Shown here in pieces: positions 20,900 through 33,925 of a stretch of DNA of 64,000 nucleotides. The position numbers and the translations under genes were made by a program. A model generated the notes under the pieces. That model was not told where the DNA came from, searched no databases, and saw only the letters and a program-made list of their open reading frames with translations. Position 1 is the stretch's first letter. The number at the start of each line of letters is the position of its first letter. Source of the DNA: Hyperoodon ampullatus (Eukaryota; Chordata; Mammalia; Artiodactyla; Ziphiidae); the NCBI GenBank assembly GCA_949752795.1, contig CATKHW010000566.1, positions 744,001 through 808,000 of the forward strand, written 5' to 3'.

Positions 20900-23800
20900 C
20901 GTTCCCTAACCCTAACCCTAGCCCGGAACGGAAACCCACCGGCAGCCCCACACCTTAGCCTCCGCGGTTCCCTCATCCTAATCCGTACGCGGACACTGAC
21001 CCGCGCGTCCGCACGTGCCCCATCCCTAGCACGTTTCCGCACCCTCACCTGTGCCCTCAGCCTTGCCGTTCCCTAACCCTAACCCTAGCCCGGAACGGAA
21101 ACCCACCGGCAGCCCCACACCTTAGCCTCCGCCGTACCCTCATCCTAATCCGTATGCGGACACTGACCCGCGCGTCCGCACGTGCCCCGACCCTAGCACG
21201 TGGCCGCACCCTCACCTGTGCCCTCAGCCTTGCCGTTCCCTAACCCTAAGCCTAGCCCGGAACGGAAACCCACCGGCAGCCCCACACCTTAGCCTCCGCC
21301 GTGCCCTCATCCTAGTCCGTACGCGGACACCGACCCGCGCGTCCGCACGTGCCCCGACCCTAGCACGTGTCCGCACCCTCACCTGTGCCCTCAGCCTTGC
21401 CGTTCCCTAACCCTAACCCTAGCCCGGAAGGGAAACCCACCGGCAGCCCCACACCTTAGCCTCCGCCGTACCCTCATCCTAGTCCGTACGCGGACACTGA
21501 CCCGCGCCTCCTCACGTGCCCCGACCCTAGCACGTGTCCGCACCCTCACCTGTGCCCTCAGCCTTGCCGTTCCCTAACCCTAACCCTAGCCCGGAACGGA
21601 AACCCACCGGCAGCCCCACACCTTAGCCTCCGCCGTACCCTCATCCTAGTCCGTACGCGGACACTGACCCGCGCCTCCGCACGTGCCCCGACCCTAGCAC
21701 GTGTCCGCACCCTCGCCTGTGCCCTCAGCCTTGCCGTTCCCTAACCCTAACCGTAGCCCGGAACGGAAACCCACCGGCAGCCCCACACCTTAGCCTCCGC
21801 CGTACCCTCATCCTAGTCCGTGCGCGGACACTGACCCGCGCGTCCGCACGTGCCCCGACCCTAGCACGTGTCCGCACCCTCACCTGTGCCCTCAGCCTTG
21901 CCGTTCCCTAACCCTAACCCGAGCCCGGAAGGGAAACCCACCGGCAGCCCCACACCATAGCCTCCGCCGTACCCTCATCCTAGTCCGTACGCGGACACTG
22001 ACCCGCGCGTCCGCACGTGCCCGGACCCTAGCACGTGTCCGCACCCTCACCTGTGCCCTCAGCCTTGCCGTTCCCTAACCCTAACCCTAGCCCGGAAGGG
22101 AAACCCAAGGGCAGCCCCACACCTTAGGCTCCGCCGTACCCTCATCCTAGTCCGTACGCGGACTCTGACCAGCGCGTCCGCACGTGCCCCGAACCTAGCA
22201 CGTGTCCACACCCTCACCTGTGCCCTCAGCCTTGCCGTTCCCTAACCCTAACCCTAGCCCGGAACGGAAACCCACCGGCAGCCCCACACCTTAGCCTCCG
22301 CCGTACCCTCATCCTAGTCCGTACGCGGACACTGACCCGCGCGTCGGCACGTGCCCCGACCCTAGCACGTGTCCGCACCCTCACCTGTGCCCTCAGCCTT
22401 GCCGTTCCCTAACCCTAACCCTAGCCCGGAACGGAAACCCACCGGCAGCCCCACACCTTAGCCTCCGCCGTACCCTCATCCTAATCCGTACGCGGACACT
22501 GACCCGCGCGTCCGCACGTGCCCCGACCCTAGCACGTGTCCGCACCCTCACCTGTGCCCTCAGCCTTGCCGTTCCCTAACCCTAACCCTAGCCCGGAACG
22601 GAAACCCACCGGTAGCCCCACACCTTAGGCTCCGCCGTACCCTCATCCTAGTCCGTATGCGGACTCTGACCAGCGCGTCCGCACGTGCCCCGAACCTAGC
22701 ACGTGTCCGCACCCTCACCTGTGCCCTCAGCCTTGCCGTTCCCTAACCCTAACCCTAGCCCGGAACGGAAACCCACCGGCAGCCCCACACCTTAGCCTCC
22801 GCCGTACCCTCATCCTAGTCCGTACGCGGACACTGACCCACGCGTCGGCACGTGCCCCGACCCTAGCACGTGTCCGCACCCTCACCTGTGCCCTCAGCCT
22901 TGCCGTTCCCTAACCCTAACCCTAGCCCGGAACGGAAACCCACCGGCAGCCCCACACCTTAGCCTCCGCCGTACCCTCATCCTAGTCCGTACGCGGACAC
23001 TGACACGCGCGTCCTCACGTGCCCCGGCCCTAGCACGTGTCCGCACCCTCACCTGTGCCCTCAGCCTTGCCGTTCCCTAACCCTAACCCTAGCCCGGAAC
23101 GGAAACCCACCGGCAGCCCCACACCTTAGCCTCCGCCGTACCCTCATCCTAGTCCGTACGAAGACACTGACCCGCGCGTCCGCACGTGCCCCGACCCTAG
23201 CACGTGTCCGCACCCTCACCTGTGCCCTCAGCCTTGCCGTTCCCTAACCCTAACCCTAGCCCGGAACGGAAACCCACCGGCAGCCCCACACCTTAGCCTC
23301 CGCCGTACCCTCATCCTAGTCCGTGCGCGGACACTTACCCGCGCGTCCGCACGTGCCCCGACCCTAACACGTGTCCGCACCCTCACCTGTGCCCTCAGCC
23401 TTGCCGTTCCCTAACCCTAACCCTAGCCCGGAACGGAAACCCACCGGCAGCCCCTCACCTTAGCCTCCGCCGTACCCTCATCCTAGTCCATACGCGGACA
23501 CTGACCCGCGCGTCCGCACATGCCCCGACCCTAGCACGTGTCCGCACCCTCACCTGTGCCCTCAGCCTTGCCGTTCCCTAACCCTAACCCTAACCCGGAA
23601 CGGAAACCCACCGGCAGCCCCACACCTTAGCCTCCGCCGTACCCTCATCCTAGTCCGTACGCGGACACTGACCCGCGCGTCCGCACGTGCCCCGACCCTA
23701 GCACGTGTCCGCACCCTCACCTGTGCCCTCAGCCTTGCCGTTCCCTAACCCTAACCCTAGCCCGGAACGGAAACCCACCGGCAGCCCCACACCTTAGCCT

Positions 23801-26800
23801 CCGCCGTACCCTCATCCTAATCCGTATGCGGACACTGACCCGCGCGTCCGCACGTTCCCCGACCCTAGCACGTGGCCGCACCCTCACCTGTGCCCTCAGC
23901 CTTGCCGTTCCCTAACCCTAAGCCTAGCCCGGAACGGAAACCCACCGGCAGCCCCACACCTTAGCCTCCGCCGTACCCTCATCCTAGTCCGTACGCGGAC
24001 ACTGACCCGGGCGTCCGCACGTGCCCCGACCCTACCACGTGTCCGCACCCTCACCTGTGCATTCAGCCTTGCCGTTCCCTAACCCTAAGCCTAGCCCGGA
24101 ACGGAAACCCACCGGCAGCCCCACACCGTAGCCTCCACCGTACCCTCATCCTAGTCCGTACGCGGACACTGACCCACGCGTCTGCACGTGCCCCGACCCT
24201 AGCACGTGTCCGCACCCTCACCTGTGCCCTCAGCCTTGCCGTTCCCTAACCCTAAGCCTAGCCCCGAAAGGAAACCCACCGGCAGCCCCACACCTTAGCC
24301 TCCGCCGTACCCTCATCCTAGTCCGTACGCGGACACTGACCCGCGCGTCCGCACGTGCCCCGGCCCTAGCACGTGTCCGCACCCTCACCTGTGCCCTCAG
24401 CCTTGCCGTTCCCTAACCCTAACCCTAGCCCGGAAGGGAAACCCACCAGCAGCCCCACCCCTTAGCCTCCGCCGTACCCTCATCCTAGTCCGTACGCGGA
24501 CACTGACCCACGCCTCCGCACGTGCCCCGACCCTAGCACGTGTCCGCACCCTCACCTGTGCCCTCAGCCTTGCCGTTCCCTAACCCTAACCCTAGCCCGG
24601 AACGGAAACCCACCGGCAGCCCCACACCTTAGCCTCCGCCGTACCCTCATCCTAATCCGTACGCGGACACTGACCCGCGCGTCCGCACGTGCCCCGACCC
24701 TAGCACGTGTCCGCAACCTTACCTGTGCCCTCAGCCTTGCCGTTCCCTAACCCTAACGCTAGCCCGGAACGGAAACCCACCGGCAGCCCCACACCTTAGC
24801 CTCCGCCGTACCCTCATCCTAGTCTGTACGCGGACACTGAACCGCGCGTCCGCACGTGCCCCGACACTAGCACGTGTCCGCAACCTTACTTGTGCCCTCA
24901 GCCTTGCCGTTCCCTAACCCTAACCCTAGCCCGGAACGGAAACCCACCGGCAGCCCCACACCTTAGCCTCCGCCGTACCCTCATCCTACTCCGTACGCGG
25001 ACACTGACACACGCGTCCGCACGTGCCCCGACCCTAGCACGTGTCCGCACCCTCACCTGTGCCCTCAGCCTTGCCGTTCCCTAACCCTAAGCCTAGCCCG
25101 GAACGGAAACCCACCGGCAGCCCCACACCTTAGCCTCCGCCGTACCCTCATCCTAGTCCGTACGCGGACACTGACCCGCGCGTCCGCCCATGCCCCGACC
25201 CTAGCACGTGTCCGCACCCTCACCTGTGCTCTCAGCCTTGCCGTTCCCTAACCCTAACCCTAGCCCGGAACGGAAAGCCACCGGCAGCCCCACACCTTAG
25301 CCTCCGCCGTACCCTCATCCTAGTCCGTACGCGGACACTGACCCGCGCGTCCGCACGTGCCCCGACCCTAGCACGTGTCCGCACCCTCACCTGTGCCCTC
25401 AGCCTTGCCGTTCCCTAACCCTAACCCTAGCCCGGAACGGAAACCCACCGGCAGCCCCACACCTTAGCCTCCGCCGTACCCTCATCCTAGTCCGTACGCG
25501 GACACTGACCCGCGCGTCCGCACGTGCCCCGACCCTAGCACGTGTCCGCACCCTCACCTGTGCCCTCAGCCTTGCCGTTCCCTAACCCTAACCCTACCCC
25601 GGAACGGAAACCCACCGGCAGCCCCACACCTTAGCCTCCGCCGTACCCTCATCCTAGTCCGTACGCGGACACTGACCCGCGCGTCCGCACGTGCCCCGAC
25701 CCTAGCACGTGTCCGCACCCTCACCTGTGCCCTCAGCCTTGCCGTACCCTAACCCTAAACCTAGCCCGGAACGGAAACCCACCGGCAGCCCCACACCTTA
25801 GCCGCCGCCGTACCCTCATCCTAGTCCGTACGCGGACACTGACCCGCGCGTCCGCACGTGCCCCGACCCTAGCACGTGTCCGCACCCTCACCTGTGCCCT
25901 CAGCCTTGCCGTTCCCTAACCCTAACCCTAGCCCGGAACGGAAACCCACCGGCAGCCCCACACCTTAGCCTCCGCCGTACCCTCATCCTAGTCCGTACAC
26001 GGACACTGACACGCGCGTCCGCACGTGCCCCGACCCTAGCACGTGTCCGCACCCGCACCTGTGCCCTCAGCCTTGCCGTTCCCTAACCCTAACCCTAGCC
26101 CGGAACGGAAACCCACAGGCAGCCCCACACCTTAGCCTCCGCCGTACCCTCATCCTAGTCCGTACGCGGACACTGACCCGCGCGTCCGCACGTGCCCCGA
26201 CCTTAGCACGTGTCCGCACCCTCACATGTGCCCTCAGCCTTGCCGTTCCCTAACCCTAAACCTAGCCCGGAACGGAAACCCACCGGCAGCCCCACACCTT
26301 AGCCTCCGCCGTACCCTCTTCCTACTCCGTACGCGGACACTGACCCGCGCGTCCGCACGTGCCCCGACCCTAGCACGTGTCCGCACCCTCACCTGTGCCC
26401 TCAGCCTTGCCGTTCCCTAACCCTAACCCTAGCCCGGAACGGAAACCCACCGGCAGCCCCACACCTTAGCCTCCGCCGTACCCTCATCCTAGTCCGTACG
26501 CGGACACTGACCCGCGCGTCCGCACGTGCCCCGACCCTAGCACGTGTCCGCACCATCACCTGTGCCCTCAGCCTTGCCGTTCCCTAATCCTAACCCTAGC
26601 CCAGTACGGAAACACACCGTCAGCCCCACACCTTAGCCTCCGCCGTAACCTCATCCTAGTCCGTACGCGGACACTGACCCGCGCGTCCGCACGTGCCCCG
26701 ACCCTAGCACGTGTCCGCACCCTCACCTGTGCCCTCAGCCTTGCCGTTCCCTAACCCTAACCCTAGCCCGGAACGGAAACCCACCGGCAGCCCCACACCT

Positions 26801-27412
26801 TAGCCTCCGCCGTAACCTCATCCTAGTCCGTACGCGGACACTGACCCGCGCGTCCGCACGTGCCCCAACCCTAGCACGTGTCCGCACCCTCACCTGTGCC
26901 CTCAGCCTTGCCGTTCCCTAACCCTAACCCTAGCCCGGAACGGAAACCCACCGGCAGCCCCACACCTTAGCCTCCGCAGTACCTTCATCCTAGTCCGTAC
27001 GCGGACACTGACCCGCGCGTCCGCACGTGCCCCGAACCTAGCACGTGTCCGCACCCTCACCTGTGCCCTCAGCCTTGCCGTTCCCTAACCCTAACCCTAG
27101 CCCGGAACGGAAACCCACCGGCAGCCCCACACCTTAGCCTCCGCCATACCCTCATCCTAGTCCGTACGTGGACACTGACCCGCGCGTCCGCACGTGCCCC
27201 GACCCTAGCACGTGTCCGCACCCTCACCTGTGCCCTCAGCCTTGCCGTTCCCTATCCCTAACCCTAGCCCGGAACGGAAACCCACCGGCAAACCCAACAC
27301 CATAGCCTCCGCCGTACCCTCATCCTAGTCCGTACGCGGACACTGACACGCGCGTCCGCATGTGCCCCGACCCTAGCACGTGTCCGCACCCTCACCTGTG
27401 CCCTCAGCCTTG
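20900..27412 (+). repeat. Copy 1 (D1) of a 39-monomer tandem duplication
   Basis: The segment recurs immediately downstream, offset by 39 x 167 = 6,513 bp (6,514 between the +1 monomer at 27287 and the -1 monomer at 29756). Matching tags are GCGGTTCCC at 20964/27478, CCTCCTCACG near 21507/28021, GACTCTGACC at 22161/28675, GTACGAAGAC near 23156/29670 and AACCTTACTTG near 24882/31395. I noted only about fifteen single-base differences by eye, so the copies are close to 99.8% identical. This is much closer than two random monomers. Confidence 0.88.
22000..23075 (+). repeat. 3-monomer (501-bp) tandem duplication
   Basis: GCGGACTCTGACCAGCGCG occurs at about 22158 and 22659, and GCGTCGGCACGTG at about 22340 and 22841, both 501 bp apart. 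TTAGGCTCCGCC also occurs in both copies. The D2 copy shows the same arrangement (GACTCTGACC at 28675 and 29176), so this local duplication is older than the 39-monomer duplication. Confidence 0.8.
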
Positions 27413-27479
27413 GCGTTCCCTAACCCTAACCCTAGCCCGGAACGGAAACCCACCGGCAGCCCCACACCTTAGCCTCCGC
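27361..27479 (+). other. Hybrid monomer at the D1/D2 joint
   Basis: The left side (CGCATGTGCCCCGACC at ~27358) is the variant found at 5148, 33871 and 50904. The right side (CGCGGTTCCCTCATCCTAATCC at 27478, split here as GCGGTTCCC then TCATCC) is the variant found at 20964. The bases between are consensus in both parents, so the exchange point lies between ~27376 and ~27477. TTGGCGTTCC at ~27410 is private to this copy. One monomer joining two distant types is the signature of in-register unequal exchange. Confidence 0.82.
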
Positions 27480-30400
27480 GGTTCCCTCATCCTAATCCGT
27501 ACGCGGACACTGACCCGCGCGTCCGCACGTGCCCCGACCCTAGCACGTTTCCGCACCCTCACCTGTGCCCTCAGCCTTGCCGTTCCCTAACCCTAACCCT
27601 AGCCCGGAACGGAAACCCACCGGCAGCCCCACACCTTAGCCTCCGCCGTACCCTCATCCTAATCCGTATGCGGACACTGACCCGCGCGTCCGCACGTGCC
27701 CCGACCCTAGCACGTGGCCGCACCCTCACCTGTGCCCTCAGCCTTGCCGTTCCCTAACCCTAAGCCTAGCCCGGAACGGAAACCCACCGGCAGCCCCACA
27801 CCTTAGCCTCCGCCGTGCCCTCATCCTAGTCCGTACGCGGACACCGACCCGCGCGTCCGCACGTGCCCCGACCCTAGCACGTGTCCGCACCCTCACCTGT
27901 GCCCTCAGCCTTGCCGTTCCCTAACCCTAACCCTAGCCCGGAAGGGAAACCCACCGGCAGCCCCACACCTTAGCCTCCGCCGTACCCTCATCCTAGTCCG
28001 TACGCGGACACTGACCCGCGCCTCCTCACGTGCCCCGACCCTAGCACGTGTCCGCACCCTCACCTGTGCCCTCAGCCTTGCCGTTCCCTAACCCTAACCC
28101 TAGCCCGGAACGGAAACCCACCTGCAGCCCCACACCTTAGCCTCCGCCGTACCCTCATCCTAGTCCGTACGCGGACACTGACCCGCGCCTCCGCACGTGC
28201 CCCGACCCTAGCACGTGTCCGCACCCTCGCCTGTGCCCTCAGCCTTGCCGTTCCCTAACCCTAACCGTAGCCCGGAACGGAAACCCACCGGCAGCCCCAC
28301 ACCTTAGCCTCCGCCGTACCCTCATCCTAGTCCGTGCGCGGACACTGACCCGCGCGTCCGCACGTGCCCCGACCCTAGCACGTGTCCGCACCCTCACCTG
28401 TGCCCTCAGCCTTGCCGTTCCCTAACCCTAACCCGAGCCCGGAAGGGAAACCCACCGGCAGCCCCACACCATAGCCTCCGCCGTACCCTCATCCTAGTCC
28501 GTACGCGGACACTGACCCGCGCGTCCGCACGTGCCCCGACCCTAGCACGTGTCCGCACCCTCACCTGTGCCCTCAGCCTTGCCGTTCCCTAACCCTAACC
28601 CTAGCCCGGAAGGGAAACCCAAGGGCAGCCCCACACCTTAGGCTCCGCCGTACCCTCATCCTAGTCCGTACGCGGACTCTGACCAGCGCGTCCGCACGTG
28701 CCCCGAACCTAGCACGTGTCCACACCCTCACCTGTGCCCTCAGCCTTGCCGTTCCCTAACCCTAACCCTAGCCCGGAACGGAAACCCACCGGCAGCCCCA
28801 CACCTTAGCCTCCGCCGTACCCTCATCCTAGTCCGTACGCGGACACTGACCCGCGCGTCGGCACGTGCCCCGACCCTAGCACGTGTCCGCACCCTCACCT
28901 GTGCCCTCAGCCTTGCCGTTCCCTAACCCTAACCCTAGCCCGGAACGGAAACCCACCGGCAGCCCCACACCTTAGCCTCCGCCGTACCCTCATCCTAATC
29001 CGTACGCGGACACTGACCCGCGCGTCCGCACGTGCCCCGACCCTACCACGTGTCCGCACCCTCACCTGTGCCCTCAGCCTTGCCGTTCCCTAACCCTAAC
29101 CCTAGCCCGGAACGGAAACCCACCGGTAGCCCCACACCTTAGGCTCCGCCGTACCCTCATCCTAGTCCGTACGCGGACTCTGACCAGCGCGTCCGCACGT
29201 GCCCCGAACCTAGCACGTGTCCGCACCCTCACCTGTGCCCTCAGCCTTGCCGTTCCCTAACCCTAACCCTAGCCCGGAACGGAAACCCACCGGCAGCCCC
29301 ACACCTTAGCCTCCGCCGTACCCTCATCCTAGTCCGTACGCGGACACTGACCCACGCGTCGGCACGTGCCCCGACCCTAGCACGTGTCCGCACCCTCACC
29401 TGTGCCCTCAGCCTTGCCGTTCCCTAACCCTAACCCTAGCCCGGAACGGAAACCCACCGGCAGCCCCACACCTTAGCCTCCGCCGTACCCTCATCCTAGT
29501 CCGTACGCGGACACTGACACGCGCGTCCTCACGTGCCCCGGCCCTAGCACGTGTCCGCACCCTCACCTGTGCCCTCAGCCTTGCCGTTCCCTAACCCTAA
29601 CCCTAGCCCGGAACGGAAACCCACCGGCAGCCCCACACCTTAGCCTCCGCCGTACCCTCATCCTAGTCCGTACGAAGACACTGACCCGCGCGTCCGCACG
29701 TGCCCCGACCCTAGCACGTGTCCGCACCCTCACCTGTGCCCTCAGCCTTGCCGTTCCCTAACCCTAACCCTAGCCCGGAACGGAAACCCACCGGCAGCCC
29801 CACACCTTAGCCTCCGCCGTACCCTCATCCTAGTCCGTGCGCGGACACTTACCCGCGCGTCCGCACGTGCCCCGACCCTAACACGTGTCCGCACCCTCAC
29901 CTGTGCCCTCAGCCTTGCGTTCCCTAACCCTAACCCTAGCCCGGAACGGAAACCCACCGGCAGCCCCTCACCTTAGCCTCCGCCGTACCCTCATCCTAGT
30001 CCGTACGCGGACACTGACCCGCGCGTCCGCACATGCCCCGACCCTAGCACGTGTCCGCACCCTCACCTGTGCCCTCAGCCTTGCCGTTCCCTAACCCTAA
30101 CCCTAACCCGGAATGGAAACCCACCGGCAGCCCCACACCTTAGCCTCCGCCGTACCCTCATCCTAGTCCGTACGCGGACACTGACCCGCGCGTCCGCACG
30201 TGCCCCGACCCTAGCACGTGTCCGCACCCTCACCTGTGCCCTCAGCCTTGCCGTTCCCTAACCCTAACCCTAGCCCGGAACGGAAACCCAACGGCAGCCC
30301 CACACCTTAGCCTCCGCCGTACCCTCATCCTAATCCGTATGCGGACACTGACCCGCGCGTCCGCACGTTCCCCGACCCTAGCACGTGGCCGCACCCTCAC

Positions 30401-33400
30401 CTGTGCCCTCAGCCTTGCCGTTCCCTAACCCTAAGCCTAGCCCGGAACGGAAACCCACCGGCAGCCCCACACCTTAGCCTCCGCCGTACCCTCATCCTAG
30501 TCCGTACGCGGACACTGACCCGGGCGTCCGCACGTGCCCCGACCCTACCACGTGTCCGCACCCTCAGCTGTGCATTCAGCCTTGCCGTTCCCTAACCCTA
30601 AGCCTAGCCCGGAACGGAAACCCACCGGCAGCCCCACACCGTAGCCTCCACCGTACCCTCATCCTAGTCCGTACGCGGACACTGACCCACGCGTCTGCAC
30701 GTGCCCCGACCCTAGCACGTGTCCGCACCCTCACCTGTGCCCTCAGCCTTGCCGTTCCCTAACCCTAAGCCTAGCCCCGAAAGGAAACCCACCGGCAGCC
30801 CCACACCTTAGCCTCCGCCGTACCCTCATCCTAGTCCGTACGCGGACACTGACCCGCGCGTCCGCACGTGCCCCGGCCCTAGCACGTGTCCGCACCCTCA
30901 CCTGTGCCCTCAGCCTTGCCGTTCCCTAACCCTAACCCTAGCCCGGAAGGGAAACCCACCAGCAGCCCCACCCCTTAGCCTCCGCCGTACCCTCATCCTA
31001 GTCCGTACGCGGACACTGACCCACGCCTCCGCACGTGCCCCGACCCTAGCACGTGTCCGCACCCTCACCTGTGCCCTCAGCCTTGCCGTTCCCTAACCCT
31101 AACCCTAGCCCGGAACGGAAACCCACCGGCAGCCCCACACCTTAGCCTCCGCCGTACCCTCATCCTAATCCGTACGCGGACACTGACCCGCGCGTCCGCA
31201 CGTGCCCCGACCCTAGCACGTGTCCGCAACCTTACCTGTGCCCTCAGCCTTGCCGTTCCCTAACCCTAACGCTAGCCCGGAACGGAAACCCACCGGCAGC
31301 CCCACACCTTAGCCTCCGCCGTACCCTCATCCTAGTCCGTACGCGGACACTGAACCGCGCGTCCGCACGTGCCCCGACACTAGCACGTGTCCGCAACCTT
31401 ACTTGTGCCCTCAGCCTTGCCGTTCCCTAACCCTAACCCTAGCCCGGAACGGAAACCCACCGGCAGCCCCACACCTTAGCCTCCGCCGTACCCTCATCCT
31501 ACTCCGTACGCGGACACTGACACACGCGTCCGCACGTGCCCCGACCCTAGCACGTGTCCGCACCCTCACCTGTGCCCTCAGCCTTGCCGTTCCCTAACCC
31601 TAAGCCTATCCCGGAACGGAAACCCACCGGCAGCCCCACACCTTAGCCTCCGCCGTACCCTCATCCTAGTCCGTACGCGGACACTGACCCGCGCGTCCGC
31701 CCATGCCCCGACCCTAGCACGTGTCCGCACCCTCACCTGTGCTCTCAGCCTTGCCGTTCCCTAACCCTAACCCTAGCCCGGAACGGAAAGCCACCGGCAG
31801 CCCCACACCTTAGCCTCCGCCGTACCCTCATCCTAGTCCGTACGCGGACACTGACCCGCGCGTCCGCACGTGCCCCGACCCTAGCACGTGTCCGCACCCT
31901 CACCTGTGCCCTCAGCCTTGCCGTTCCCTAACCCTAACCCTAGCCCGGAACGGAAACCCACCGGCAGCCCCACACCTTAGCCTCCGCCGTACCCTCATCC
32001 TAGTCCGTACGCGGACACTGACCCGCGCGTCCGCACGTGCCCCGACCCTAGCACGTGTCCGCACCCTCACCTGTGCCCTCAGCCTTGCCGTTCCCTAACC
32101 CTAACCCTACCCCGGAACGGAAACCCACCGGCAGCCCCACACCTTAGCCTCCGCCGTACCCTCATCCTAGTCCGTACGCGGACACTGACCCGCGCGTCCG
32201 CACGTGCCCCGACCCTAGCACGTGTCCGCACCCTCACCTGTGCCCTCAGCCTTGCCGTACCCTAACCCTAAACCTAGCCCGGAACGGAAACCCACCGGCA
32301 GCCCCACACCTTAGCCGCCGCCGTACCCTCATCCTAGTCCGTACGCGGACACTGACCCGCGCGTCCGCACGTGCCCCGACCCTAGCACGTGTCCGCACCC
32401 TCACCTGTGCCCTCAGCCTTGCCGTTCCCTAACCCTAACCCTAGCCCGGAACGGAAACCCACCGGCAGCCCCACACCTTAGCCTCCGCCGTACCCTCATC
32501 CTAGTCCGTACACGGACACTGACACGCGCGTCCGCACGTGCCCCGACCCTAGCACGTGTCCGCACCCGCACCTGTGCCCTCAGCCTTGCCGTTCCCTAAC
32601 CCTAACCCTAGCCCGGAACGGAAACCCACAGGCAGCCCCACACCTTAGCCTCCGCCGTACCCTCATCCTAGTCCGTACGCGGACACTGACCCGCGCGTCC
32701 GCACGTACCCCGACCTTAGCACGTGTCCGCACCCTCACATGTGCCCTCAGCCTTGCCGTTCCCTAACCCTAAACCTAGCCCGGAACGGAAACCCACCGGC
32801 AGCCCCACACCTTAGCCTCCGCCGTACCCTCTTCCTAGTCCGTACGCGGACACTGACCCGCGCGTCCGCACGTGCCCCGACCCTAGCACGTGTCCGCACC
32901 CTCACCTGTGCCCTCAGCCTTGCCGTTCCCTAACCCTAACCCTAGCCCGGAACGGAAACCCACCGGCAGCCCCACACCTTAGCCTCCGCCGTACCCTCAT
33001 CCTAGTCCGTACGCGGACACTGACCCGCGCGTCCGCACGTGCCCCGACCCTAGCACGTGTCCGCACCATCACCTGTGCCCTCAGCCTTGCCGTTCCCTAA
33101 TCCTAACCCTAGCCCAGTACGGAAACACACCGTCAGCCCCACACCTTAGCCTCCGCCGTAACCTCATCCTAGTCCGTACGCGGACACTGACCCGCGCGTC
33201 CGCACGTGCCCCGACCCTAGCACGTGTCCGCACCCTCACCTGTGCCCTCAGCCTTGCCGTTCCCTAACCCTAACCCTAGCCCGGAACGGAAACCCACCGG
33301 CAGCCCCACACCTTAGCCTCCGCCGTAACCTCATCCTAGTCCGTACGCGGACACTGACCCGCGCGTCCGCACGTGCCCCAACACTAGCACGTGTCCGCAC

Positions 33401-33925
33401 CCTCACCTGTGCCCTCAGCCTTGCCGTTCCCTAACCCTAACCCTAGCCCGGAACGGAAACCCACCGGCAGCCCCACACCTTAGCCTCCGCAGTACCTTCA
33501 TCCTAGTCCGTACGCGGACACTGACCCGCGCGTCCGCACGTGCCCCGAACCTAGCACGTGTCCGCACCCTCACCTGTGCCCTCAGCCTTGCCGTTCCCTA
33601 ACCCTAACCCTAGCCCGGAACGGAAACCCACCGGCAGCCCCACACCTTAGCCTCCGCCATACCCTCATCCTAGTCCGTACGTGGACACTGACCCGCGCGT
33701 CCGCACGTGCCCCGACCCTAGCACGTGTCCGCACCCTCACCTGTGCCCTCAGCCTTGCCGTTCCCTATCCCTAACCCTAGCCCGGAACGGAAACCCACCG
33801 GCAAACCCAACACCATAGCCTCCGCCGTACCCTCATCCTAGTCCGTACGCGGACACTGACACGCGCGTCCGCATGTGCCCCGACCCTAGCACGTGTCCGC
33901 ACCCTCACCTGTGCCCTCAGCCTTG
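27413..33925 (+). repeat. Copy 2 (D2) of the 39-monomer tandem duplication
   Basis: It matches D1 in order and almost in every base. Private changes seen by eye include CACCTGCAG (~28120), CTACCACG (~29044), TTGCGTT (29916), GGAATGG (~30112), CAGCTGTG (~30566), CTATCCCGG (~31606), CACGTACCCC (~32704) and AACACTAG (~33381). D1-private changes include CCCATCCC (~21010), AGTCTGTACG (~24822) and CTACTCCG (~26323). D2 ends where the B1-like order resumes beyond 33873. Confidence 0.87.
29756..29921 (+). repeat. 166-bp monomer (one C lost, TTGCGTT)
   Basis: GCCTTGCCGTTCCC becomes GCCTTGCGTTCCC at about 29911-29922. The D1 counterpart near 23403 has the full length, so this deletion arose after the 39-monomer duplication, or in an assembly or sequencing step. 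It is the only private single-base deletion I found in D2. Confidence 0.85.

Larger units (their letters stand above)
18902..21570 (+). repeat. GGAAGGG subfamily in two 8-monomer units (1,335-1,336 bp)
   Basis: Most copies here read CCCGGAAGGGAAACCC instead of CCCGGAACGGAAACCC. Tags recur 1,335 bp apart (8 x 167 minus 1): GCCTTCCCG with GCCGGAAGGG at 18895-18925 and 20230-20260, CCTCGTCC with GTACCTGG at 19471 and 20806, and GCGGTTCCC at ~19630 and ~20964. The missing base comes from the 166-bp monomer at 20237. Copies with CCTAATCCGTATGCGG and CACGTGGCC follow within each unit. B2 repeats this section at ~46790-49400. Confidence 0.8.
2560..24780 (+). repeat. Reference higher-order block B1 (~133 monomers)
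   Basis: Variants at about 2600 recur at about 24800 with an offset of 22,210 bp (133 x 167 minus 1). For example, GAACCGCGCG followed by AACCTTACTTGTG occurs at about 2630-2690 and 24840-24900. In between lie, in order, diverged marker monomers (4372-5541), a mixed region to ~9500, the 22-monomer units (9512-18160), the GGAAGGG 8-monomer units (18902 to ~21500) and a region with a 3-monomer duplication (22000-23100). Parts of this order recur in B2 and B3. Confidence 0.75.

Noticed and set aside
20900..33925. D1/D2 as a pure assembly duplication
   Set aside because: Each copy has several private substitutions and D2 has a private one-base deletion, which an exact duplicated contig would not show. 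It cannot be fully excluded without spanning reads.
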